A DNA stretch of 64,000 nt, from NCBI RefSeq assembly GCF_001543895.1, contig NZ_JYIJ01000011.1, positions 82,593 through 146,592 of the forward strand. Reading direction: 5' to 3'. Position 1 is the stretch's first letter, and every line of letters begins with the position of its first letter. This DNA is from Carbonactinospora thermoautotrophica (GTDB lineage: Bacteria > Actinomycetota > Actinomycetes > Streptomycetales > Carbonactinosporaceae). The notes beneath the pieces are model-generated. The model was not told the origin of the DNA, did not search any database, and was given only the letters and a program-made list of their open reading frames with translations. A program made the position numbers and the translations under genes. Below are positions 49,826 through 57,187 of this stretch, piece by piece.

Positions 49826-50872
49826 ATGCGACATGGAGACATCTCCTCCAGCCCGGACACCGTGGGTGTCGCGGTGGTCAACTACAAGATGCCCCGGCTG
49901 CACACCAAGGCCGAAGTGCTCGACAACGCGCGGAAGATCGCGGACATGGTCGTGGGGATGAAGTCCGGACTGCCGGGCATGGACCTTGTCGTCTTCCCCG
50001 AGTACTCCACGCACGGGATCATGTACGATCCGGAGGAGATGTTCGCGACCGCGGCAACTGTGCCGGGTGAGGAGACGGAGATCTTCGCCGCGGCATGCCG
50101 GGAGGCCGGCACGTGGGGAGTCTTCTCCCTTACCGGGGAGCGGCACGAGGAGCATCCGCACAAGCCGCCGTACAACACGCTGGTCCTCATCAACGACCAG
50201 GGCGAGATCGTCCAGAAGTACCGCAAGATCCTGCCCTGGTGCCCGATCGAGGGCTGGTACCCCGGGGACCGCACCTACGTGACCGACGGCCCGAAGGGCC
50301 TGAAGATCTCGCTCATCATCTGCGACGACGGCAATTACCCGGAGATCTGGCGCGACTGTGCCATGAAGGGCGCGGAACTCATCGTCCGCTGCCAGGGCTA
50401 CATGTACCCGGCCAAGGACCAGCAGGTCGTGATGGCCAAGGCCATGGCGTGGGCCAACAACTGCTACGTCGCCGTGGCGAACGCGACCGGGTTCGACGGT
50501 GTCTACTCCTACTTCGGACACTCCGCGATCATCGGTTTTGACGGACGGACGCTCGGCGAATGCGGGGAAGAGGAGTACGGCATCCAGTACGCGCAACTGT
50601 CGCTGTCGGCGATCCGCGACGCGCGCCGGTTCGACCAGTCGCAGAACCACCTGTTCAAGCTGCTGCACCGCGGCTACAGCGGCGTTCACGCGGCCGGGGA
50701 CGGTGACAAGGGCGTGGCGGAGTGCCCGTTCGACTTCTACAAGCTGTGGGTGACCGACGCCCAGAAGGCCCAGGAGATGGTGGAGTCGATCACCCGAAGC
50801 ACGGTCGGCGTGGCCGAGTGCCCCGTCGGCGACCTGCCCGTCGAACAGGTCCCCGCCACGGAAAACCGCTGA
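49826..50872 (+). CDS. amiE: Aliphatic amidase
   Basis: This 348-residue nitrilase-superfamily enzyme hydrolyses short-chain amides to acids and ammonia. It is a full-length match to AmiE, with the Glu-Lys-Cys triad in '[19 protein letters not shown]' (Glu), '[20 protein letters not shown]' (Lys) and '[20 protein letters not shown]' (nucleophilic Cys, near residue 166). The cytoplasmic enzyme assembles as hexamers or spirals. The ATG follows AAGGAG. An AmiC-like binding protein is encoded 3.5 kb downstream. The N-terminal '[20 protein letters not shown]' is nearly identical to characterised bacillar and pseudomonad amidases, unlike most genes here, so it may be horizontally acquired. Confidence 0.93.
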   Translation: MRHGDISSSPDTVGVAVVNYKMPRLHTKAEVLDNARKIADMVVGMKSGLPGMDLVVFPEYSTHGIMYDPEEMFATAATVPGEETEIFAAACREAGTWGVFSLTGERHEEHPHKPPYNTLVLINDQGEIVQKYRKILPWCPIEGWYPGDRTYVTDGPKGLKISLIICDDGNYPEIWRDCAMKGAELIVRCQGYMYPAKDQQVVMAKAMAWANNCYVAVANATGFDGVYSYFGHSAIIGFDGRTLGECGEEEYGIQYAQLSLSAIRDARRFDQSQNHLFKLLHRGYSGVHAAGDGDKGVAECPFDFYKLWVTDAQKAQEMVESITRSTVGVAECPVGDLPVEQVPATENR

Positions 50873-50981
50873 CCTATAAGGCCGCTGACTCATATCGGAA
50901 TAACCGAGCCTGAATTCCTTCCGTTTCCCCCGGTGATCGGGGGAATCATCCTCGCCATCGCACATTCACAAGGAGGTTCCG

Positions 50982-51215
50982 ATGTCGACCGCAATCCCTG
51001 AGGCCCAGTCCAGCCCGACCCTGGCGATCCATCCGCTGCAGGACGGCCTGATCGCCGTCGCCGCAGCGATCGTGGCGTTGATCGCACTGTACGCGGTGTT
51101 CCTGGACCAGGGCCAGCTCCTGTCGCCGGTGCTGGGCAAGGTCGCCTACACGGCCAACTACCTGCACGAGTTCGCCCACGACGGCCGGCACCTGCTCGGC
51201 GCGCCCTGCCACTAG
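50982..51215 (+). CDS. cbtB: Cobalt transporter subunit CbtB-like
   Basis: The 77-residue membrane protein has one hydrophobic segment ('LIAVAAAIVALIALYAVFL', about residues 24-42) and a histidine-containing C-terminus 'YLHEFAHDGRHLLGAPCH'. CbtB is the small partner of CbtA in a B12-regulated cobalt transporter. The ATG follows AAGGAGG. The gene begins 109 bases after the amidase, with 11 bases to cbtA. No cobalamin riboswitch was recognised in the 109-base gap. Confidence 0.85.
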   Translation: MSTAIPEAQSSPTLAIHPLQDGLIAVAAAIVALIALYAVFLDQGQLLSPVLGKVAYTANYLHEFAHDGRHLLGAPCH

Positions 51216-51226
51216 GAGACATCGAC

Positions 51227-51982
51227 GTGACCACGCTGAGGACCCTGCTGGGGCGGGGGCTGGTGTCCGGCGGTCTGGGCGGGTTGGCCGCAGGAGCGTT
51301 CTCCTACCTGCTCGCCGAGCCGGTGATGGACCGCGCGGTGCGGCTGGAATCAGCCCGGGTCGCCGCGGAGGGGGCGCACTCCCACGCGGGGGAACACCAC
51401 GCCGAGGTGTTCACCCGCGCCACCCAGCACCTCGGCCTGGTGGTGGGCACCACCGTGGCGGGGCTGGCGCTGGGGGTGCTGTTCGCCCTGGCCTACGCGC
51501 TGCTGTACCGTCGCGACCCCACCACCGACCCCTGGGGCCGCTCGATCCGGCTCGCCGCGGCGGCGTTCACCGGGGTGTACCTGCTGCCCTTCCTGCGCTA
51601 CCCAGCCAACCCTCCCGGGGTCGGAGATCCGGCCACCATCCAGGTGCGCACCGCCACCTGGCTCGGGGCGATCGTGATCAGCCTGCTCGGGCTCGTCGCG
51701 GCCTGGCGCGCCCAGGCGCACCTGGCCCAGCGGGGCGCGCCGGCGCGGGTGCGGCAGCTGGCCACCGCCGGCCTGCTCACGGTGACCTTGGTCCTGCTGT
51801 TCCTCCTGCCCGGCACCGCCGACCCGATCGAGGTGCCCGCCCCGCTGCTGTGGGACTTCCGGCTGCTGTCGGTGGCCACCCAAGCGGTGCTGTGGGGAGT
51901 CCTCGGCGTGACCTTCGGTCTCCTCGCGGAACACACCGCGCGGGCGGCACGGGCTCCGTCCCCCACAACCGCCCCCGCCTGA
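51227..51982 (+). CDS. cbtA: Cobalt transporter CbtA-like
   Basis: This 251-residue integral membrane protein has about five hydrophobic stretches, an acidic/histidine-rich loop 'HSHAGEHHAEVF' near residue 50, and the CbtA landmarks 'RGLVSGGLGGLAAGAFSYLL' and 'FTGVYLLPFLRYPANPPGVGD'. It should form a transporter with CbtB in the cytoplasmic membrane, possibly for cobalt. Its histidine loop together with the histidine-rich tubulin-like protein supports a metal theme in this locus. The gene ends at a strong terminator. Confidence 0.87.
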   Translation: MTTLRTLLGRGLVSGGLGGLAAGAFSYLLAEPVMDRAVRLESARVAAEGAHSHAGEHHAEVFTRATQHLGLVVGTTVAGLALGVLFALAYALLYRRDPTTDPWGRSIRLAAAAFTGVYLLPFLRYPANPPGVGDPATIQVRTATWLGAIVISLLGLVAAWRAQAHLAQRGAPARVRQLATAGLLTVTLVLLFLLPGTADPIEVPAPLLWDFRLLSVATQAVLWGVLGVTFGLLAEHTARAARAPSPTTAPA

Positions 51983-52000
51983 CCACAACCCCACAAGACA

Positions 52001-52034
52001 CGCCGGTCCGCCCGAACCCCCGGGCGGACCGGCG
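52001..52034 (+). terminator. Hairpin terminator after cbtA
   Basis: A perfect 14-base stem (CGCCGGTCCGCCCG paired with CGGGCGGACCGGCG) with AACCCC in the loop, 18 bases after the cbtA stop. It closes the tubulin-amidase-cobalt locus. Confidence 0.85.
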
Positions 52035-52080
52035 CCATTCCCATGCACCGCACCAGGGCGTCCCGAGGGCGGAGTAGCTG

Positions 52081-53320
52081 ATATCCAACCGACTAGCCAA
52101 CGCCAGGAGCCTGTATCCGCTGCAGCATGCGAACGATCCGATCGACTGGTGGCCGTGGGCGTTCGCGGAGGCTTACCGACACGATGCGCCGGTACTGCTC
52201 TCCGTGGACCAGCCACCTGCCACTGGTGCCGCGTCATGGCCTCCACATCGTTCGCGGACCCGAAGCCTTCGAGGTCGTCAACGAGCACTTCGTGCCGGCC
52301 AAGGCGGATCGTAAGGAGCGATCTGACGTCGGCGCTGTCCTGATGCAGGCGAGGCAGGCCATGACCGGTCGTGGTGGCTGGCCGATGACCTGCTTTCTGA
52401 CACCGGTCGGAGAGCTCTTCTCCTGCGGCACCTACTTCCCGGCCACCCCGCCTACTGGCTTGCCGTCCTTCTCACAGGTGCTGAACACCGTGGCCACCGC
52501 CGGGCGAGACCAGTGCGATGAAGACCAGTGCGATGAGGTACGCCAGGGCGGCGCACGGATCGTCGAGCAGTTGACCAGGCGTGAGCCGGCCGCGCGGCTC
52601 GTGGCACGGCGTCTGGACGCTGCGGTGGCCGGGCTTCGAACCGACCACGACACAGCACGCCATGGATTCGGGCCGGCTCCAAAGTACCCACCGTCGATGG
52701 TGCTGGGGTTCCCGCTACGCCATGCCACGCGCAGCGGCCACGGGCTGGATCTGGTCACCCATACCTGCGAGGCGATGGCCCGGGGGCAGTTACGACCAGC
52801 TTGGCGGTGGCTTCGCCCACTATGTGACCGACGCGAGCTGGGCAGTCCCATACCTCGCGAAGAAGCGCTACGACAACGCGCTCCGCTGCGCGTCTACACG
52901 CGCTGGTGGCGGCCCGGCCCCGTGCTCGCCCGAAGGGTTGCGCTGCGCCCCGCGGAGTGGATGCTGCGCCGCGCACGGGGGTTCGCCTCGGCGCTGCGGT
53001 TCCCCGGGGACCCGGACGATCCAGCCCGTGCTGAGGACATCCGGCTTCGGCTGGTGGAGGGCCGTCGTGACCGGCGCCGTCCGCCGCGGCGGGACGGCAA
53101 GGTCGTCAGCGCCTGGAACGGGCTCGCCATGGCGGGACTGACCCAAGCCGGACTGATATTCGGCCCACCGGACCTGTCCGTGGGCCGCCGTCAAGGCTCA
53201 GCGGAACTGCTCTTACGTGTCCACCTCACTGAAAGACGATCGTGGCGCTCATCGCGAGGTAGACGCATCGGTGACACCATGGACGTGCTCGAGGACTATG
53301 GAGACGTCGTCGTCGGTCCG
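52081..53320 (+). pseudogene. YyaL-like thioredoxin-domain protein (DUF255), frameshifted
   Basis: Recognisable family segments are spread over several frames: 'NDPIDWWPWAFAEAYRHDAP' near 52122, 'CHWCRVMA' near 52219, 'EHFVPAKADRKERSDVGAVL' near 52281, 'GGWPMTCFLTPVGELF' near 52371, '[17 protein letters not shown]' near 52787, '[20 protein letters not shown]' near 53092 and 'MDVLEDYGD' near 53280. Intact members are about 650-700 residues. The start codon (an ATG before NRLAN) is missing and there are at least three frame changes with deletions. Confidence 0.8.
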
Positions 53321-53324
53321 GCTG

Positions 53325-53640
53325 TTCGGTCCGGACAGCATGCGAGACCGGCCCGGCCGCCCGCACCGCTCACCACGCCGCACCCTGCCGGGGGGGAAGC
53401 GAAAGATTCTCCGCCTGCGTATCAACTGCAAGCTGGGGCCGGCCGGATTGCCGGGCGGGTGGGCCTGCCAGCCTCAGCGCGGGGTCTTGGCCCGGCACGG
53501 GCTGAACCGGCGCGATCGGCTTGCCGGTCTCCCGCCCGATCCGCTCCACCAGGACTCTGGATCACACTCCCGTCTCGTCTCAGTCCTCAGGTCCTTCCGG
53601 CAAGGTCAGGTCTCTACGCTTAGGAGGGGAACCCCAGTGC
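53325..53640 (+). mobile_element. IS481-family transposase remnant
   Basis: The start 'MRDRPGRPHRSPRRTL' and later, in another frame, 'AGAGRIAGRVGLPASA', then 'GVLARHGLNRRDRLAG' match consecutive segments of IS481 transposases (N-terminal HTH followed by the LARHGxxRL linker). The catalytic domain is gone. It abuts the YyaL pseudogene, so the insertion may have truncated it. Confidence 0.65.
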
Positions 53641-53836
53641 AGCGGCTACCTGAACATCGTCAAGGCCATCCCGTGGGCTGCGGAGCACTCGACCGCCAAG
53701 ACCGTAGGGAGCTGACCACCGTCAAGGAATCTGTCCCGCGAAAAGCGAGAGGCTACGGTTCAGTTTGCACAGTACGGTGCCGTGACCGGGACGCTTCGCG
53801 GCACCACGCCAGACGTCTGAGTAACCAACGGATCGC

Positions 53837-54292
53837 TCACCTGGGGGCGGTCTGCTCAGATGGGCGCCCTTCGAGGACGTTGACCAGCCACTCAAGGAGC
53901 CGGACGAGCTCGGCCAGGTTCGGATCGCCCTCGAACTGGGCCTCATGCAGGGCGAGCTGTCGTTGCAGTCGTCCGTACAGGCTTCGTCCACGCGCGCTGC
54001 AGAAGACCAGCACCCTTCGCCGGTCTATCGGATCGATTCGGCGGTACACGAGGTTGTTCTCGACCATGCGGTCGATGATCCGCGTCAGAGTCGGCGCCGG
54101 CACGACGACGGCCTCGGCGATTTCACTCATGGGATGACCCTCGCCGTCAGCGAGAACGCCGAGCACCCGCCATTCGTGAACGGAGGTGTCCTGGAACGCG
54201 AGCAACTCGCCTAGCCGACGGGTCAGAGCCTGGTCCGCCTGACGCAGCAACCGGGAGAGCTCGTAGCCCGGACGGGGAAGCGAAGTCCTCAT
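53837..54292 (-). CDS. MarR family transcriptional regulator
   Basis: The ~151-residue winged-helix regulator reads 'LSRLLRQADQALTRRLGELL', 'VHEWRVLGVLADGEGHPMSE', 'IAEAVVVPAPTLTRIIDRMVENNLVYR' (recognition helix 'APTLTRIIDRMVENNLV') and 'DRRRVLVFCSARGRSLYGRL' (wing and dimer helix). The ATG at 54292 is preferred over a longer start at 54355, where no ribosome binding site is seen. It is divergent from the AmiC-like gene with only ~78 bases between, so it is likely to regulate it. Confidence 0.85.
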   Translation of the reverse strand: MRTSLPRPGYELSRLLRQADQALTRRLGELLAFQDTSVHEWRVLGVLADGEGHPMSEIAEAVVVPAPTLTRIIDRMVENNLVYRRIDPIDRRRVLVFCSARGRSLYGRLQRQLALHEAQFEGDPNLAELVRLLEWLVNVLEGRPSEQTAPR

Positions 54293-54370
54293 TGGGCCTG
54301 CTCTCTTCCCAAGATCCTTAGCTTCAAAAAAGTTCCTGTTGATAGTACCTAACATGGTCGGAGGGGTCCT

Positions 54371-55483
54371 GTGGAAACGCGGCTGATTGTCGATTCCTCA
54401 GCCCGGATGGCGAACCGGTCGCCGACCGTCCGGATCGGGCTGGTCATCCCGCTGCAGGGCCCAGCGGGGATTTTCGGACCGTCCAGCGAGGCGTGCGCCC
54501 AGCTGGCCGCCGAGGAACTGAATCTCGGCGGGGGCGTGTTGGGGCGAGAGGTCGAGCTGGTCACCGTCGACGGCGGCCAGACGCCGAACAGGGTCGCCGA
54601 CGAGGTGGACGCCCTGGTCAGCGCCGGAGCCATTGATGCGGTGGTCGGCTGGCACCTGTCATCGGTCCGGCAGGCGCTGATACCGCGCATCGCCGGTCGG
54701 GTACCGTACGTGTACACCGCGCTGTACGAGGGCGGCGAGCGGGCCCCCGGGGTCTTCCTGGCCGGCGAGACCCCGATTCACCAGGTGTTGCCGGCCATGC
54801 AGTGGCTGGCCCGGGAACACCGCCTTCGCCGCTGGGCCATTGTCGGCGACAGTTACATCTGGCCTTACGGCACTGCCCGCGCCGCCCGCCGCCACCTGCG
54901 CCTGACCGGCGCGGAGATCTGCGCCGAGATCTTCGTCCCGCTCGGCACCCGCGACTTCCACCGCCCCATCCAGCAGCTCATCCGCACCCAGCCTGACGCT
55001 GTCCTCATGCTCCTCGTCGGCAACGACGCCGTCCGCTTCAACCGCGCCTTCACCCGCGCCGGCCTCCACACCACCTGCCTGCGCTTCGCCCCACTTATGG
55101 ACGAGAACATGCTGCTGGCCAGCGGCGCCGACACCACCGCCAACCTCTACGTCGCCGCCGGCTACTTCGCCACCCTCCCGACCACCGACAACCTCGACTT
55201 CCACGCCCTCTACACCCGTCGCTTCGGCCCCCACGCCCCGCCGCTCAACGCGGAGGGCGAATCCTGCTATGAAGGCATCATTCTGCTTGCGGAACTCATT
55301 GCCCGCGCCGGCACCCTCAACCCCACCGACCTGATGAGGGTCGCGGACACCACCGGATACGACGGACCCCGCGGCCCGGTCCGCCTCCACGACCGACACC
55401 TCCACCAACGCATCTACCTCGCCAAAGCCAACCAACTCGAATTCGACGTCATCACCAAGCTGCAAGAACCCCCGCCGACATGA
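54371..55483 (+). CDS. AmiC-like amide/urea-binding protein, cytoplasmic
   Basis: The 370-residue type I periplasmic-binding-fold protein opens 'VRIGLVIPLQGPAGIFGPSS' and has 'EELNLGGGVLGREVELVTVD' and 'GWHLSSVRQALIPRIAGRVPYVYTALYEG' (read as 'SVRQALIPRIAG' and 'PYVYTALYEGG'). This pattern is close to AmiC and to urea/amide transporter binding proteins (FmdD/UrtA type). It has no signal peptide, which argues for an AmiC-like cytoplasmic sensor. No AmiR partner is present. The GTG start follows GGAGGGG. It is next to a MarR gene and near the amidase, so it may sense the inducer. Confidence 0.8.
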   Translation: METRLIVDSSARMANRSPTVRIGLVIPLQGPAGIFGPSSEACAQLAAEELNLGGGVLGREVELVTVDGGQTPNRVADEVDALVSAGAIDAVVGWHLSSVRQALIPRIAGRVPYVYTALYEGGERAPGVFLAGETPIHQVLPAMQWLAREHRLRRWAIVGDSYIWPYGTARAARRHLRLTGAEICAEIFVPLGTRDFHRPIQQLIRTQPDAVLMLLVGNDAVRFNRAFTRAGLHTTCLRFAPLMDENMLLASGADTTANLYVAAGYFATLPTTDNLDFHALYTRRFGPHAPPLNAEGESCYEGIILLAELIARAGTLNPTDLMRVADTTGYDGPRGPVRLHDRHLHQRIYLAKANQLEFDVITKLQEPPPT

Positions 55484-55549
55484 CAGGTTCCGTATCAACG
55501 TCGCCTGGCCGTTCGGCCACGCATGCTCACCGTGCGCCTGGGTGGGACT

Positions 55550-55830
55550 GTCATCCTCGCCAACCGTGGAGAGTTGCTCCATGCGGCTTTGGCTTGCTGC
55601 AGCCCGGCCGCATGCTGTCGTTCGTAGTCGAGAAGGGACATCCAGCCGCGGGTGGAGTGCCGACGGGTGTTGGAGAACCCAGTGATCTAGATGGCGATCG
55701 TGGTGACCGAGACTCCCACCCTCGCTCCCGCAGCGACGCGCGGCCAGCCGTAGGCGCCACCTGATGCGTTGAAGATCTCCCGGATCTGCTCGGCCAGCCG
55801 CTCCTCACGGTCGGCATCCGGCATGGGTGG
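55550..55830 (-). mobile_element. IS3-family transposase remnant
   Basis: The minus strand encodes 'REERLAEQIREIFNASGGAY' then 'GWPRVAAG' (start of the orfB region) directly followed by 'GFSNTRRHSTRGWMSLLDYERQ' (C-terminal RRHSxLG motif), split here by a stop and an internal deletion of most of the DDE domain. The terminal repeats were not found. It sits between the AmiC-like gene and the DUF6153 gene. Confidence 0.7.
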
Positions 55831-55902
55831 CCCGGTTGCGCCACGGGCAGCACAGGACGATCTTGTCTCCTCCCATACCCGTTGGGGATTTAGACTGCCG
55901 GT

Positions 55903-56331
55903 ATGCGATGGCTGCAGGGGCGCTCGGCGCCCGGCCGGAGTACGGCCGGGCGTTTGCTCCTGCTGCTCGCGGTTCTCCTCGGCGTGGCTGCGATGCACGT
56001 GCTCGGGCATCCGCGCACCGGCCACGAAACCCGGTCGGCGGTCACGCACGGCGTGATCGCGCCGGGCGAGCACGCCAGCGTCCCGTCAACCGCCGAGGGC
56101 TGCGGGACGTGCCACACCACGACCCCTGACGGCCACGGGTTCGATCCGACGTCGGTGTGCATGGCGGTCCTGGCCGGCTCCCTGCTGCTCCTGATCCCGC
56201 TGCTGCGCCGGTGGGGTTCGGGGCAGGTATTCGCTCTGGCGGGGAATCTGATCCGCCGCGCACCGCCCGCTACTGGCCTCGCCCCTCCCTGGGCTTTGTC
56301 ACTGCCCGAACTGTCCGTGCTACGACTCTAG
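55903..56331 (+). CDS. DUF6153-like small membrane protein
   Basis: This 142-residue protein has one N-terminal hydrophobic segment ('LLLLLAVLLGVAAMHVLG', about residues 18-35), an extracytoplasmic loop with 'HASVPSTAEGCGTCHTTTPD' (two cysteines, several histidines), and a second hydrophobic segment 'VCMAVLAGSLLLLIPLLRRW' near residue 85. It matches actinobacterial DUF6153 proteins seen next to DUF305 and copper genes. A ~315-bp piece that begins inside this gene is duplicated at 43440-43780. Confidence 0.75.
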   Translation: MRWLQGRSAPGRSTAGRLLLLLAVLLGVAAMHVLGHPRTGHETRSAVTHGVIAPGEHASVPSTAEGCGTCHTTTPDGHGFDPTSVCMAVLAGSLLLLIPLLRRWGSGQVFALAGNLIRRAPPATGLAPPWALSLPELSVLRL

Positions 56332-56412
56332 GCCGAAGGATCAGCGCGCCCCTTCGCGCACCTTTTGCCCTGATTTCCGTATCCACGCGACAGACCCTCA
56401 GGGAGGTTCACT

Positions 56413-57051
56413 GTGCGTACCCGCATGCGCGCCGTCGTTCTGGCGAGCGCCACGCTGACCGGTGCCCTGCTGCTGGCCGGTTGCGGCGGCCAGGACCAGC
56501 AGGCCGGTCCGGCCGCCAAGGCACCGACGCCACCGGCGACGGCCACCACGCCGGCGCAGCAGTTCAACGACGCGGACGTCACGTTCGCCCAGCAGATGAT
56601 CCCGCACCATCAGCAGGCCGTCGACATGGCCGAGCTAGCCGAAACGCACGCTCAGGACGCCGAGGTCAAGAAGCTGGCGGCCAAGATCCAGGCGGCGCAG
56701 GCGCCGGAGATCGAGATGATGTCCGGGTGGCTGCGGGCGTGGGGCAAGCCGGTGCCCACCGCCATGCCGTCCGTGGGCCACGGCGGGCATCAGATGCCCT
56801 CGATGGGTGGGCACCAGATGCCCGGGATGATGACCCAGCAGGAGATGGACCAGCTCATGGCCGCCCGGGGGGCCGAGTTCGACCGCATGTTCCTGCAGAT
56901 GATGATCAAGCACCACGAGGGCGCGGTCGAGATGGCCAGGACCGAACAGGCCCAGGGTGTCAACCCCGAGGCCAAGAAGCTCGCCGGGCAAATCGCGGCC
57001 AGCCAGACCGCTGAGATCGCCGAGATGCGCGAGCTCCTCGGCCAGGCCTGA
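56413..57051 (+). CDS. DUF305 family lipoprotein
   Basis: The 212-residue lipoprotein has a signal peptide ending in LAGCGG (lipobox LLAGC) and a ferritin-like four-helix DUF305 domain. The repeated motif is 'FAQQMIPHHQQAVDMAELAE' (about residue 57) and 'MFLQMMIKHHEGAVEMARTE' (about residue 160), between which lies a Met/His-rich loop 'GHGGHQMPSMGGHQMPGMM'. The domain occurs in extracytoplasmic copper-related proteins. The GTG start follows GGGAGG. It lies upstream of a multicopper oxidase and downstream of DUF6153, forming a metal-handling set. Confidence 0.87.
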   Translation: MRTRMRAVVLASATLTGALLLAGCGGQDQQAGPAAKAPTPPATATTPAQQFNDADVTFAQQMIPHHQQAVDMAELAETHAQDAEVKKLAAKIQAAQAPEIEMMSGWLRAWGKPVPTAMPSVGHGGHQMPSMGGHQMPGMMTQQEMDQLMAARGAEFDRMFLQMMIKHHEGAVEMARTEQAQGVNPEAKKLAGQIAASQTAEIAEMRELLGQA

Positions 57052-57187
57052 TCCCGATCCCCTGGACAGTCCTGCCCGGGGCGCCTCCTCCCCGTTCCCC
57101 CGCTGCGCCCCGGGCAGGGCCACCGGAATCCGCTCAACCGCGCCGCCCGAGCAGCGGCGGGCACACCCTCACCGAGGTGAACAACTC

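Noticed and set aside
17817..50898. Shared 14-mer CTGACTCATATCGG at 17817 and 50885
   Set aside because: A few chance 14-mer matches are expected in 64 kb; orientation relative to the downstream genes differs and the second copy lacks the palindrome.
50873..50981. Possible cobalamin riboswitch before cbtB
   Set aside because: The gap is too short (109 bases) for the usual ~200-base aptamer, and no GCCACTG-like B12 box was seen.
53837..54355. Longer MarR start at 54355
   Set aside because: Extra 21 residues lack a family match and ribosome binding site; the ATG at 54292 has upstream GGAAGAGAG and leaves room for a divergent promoter.
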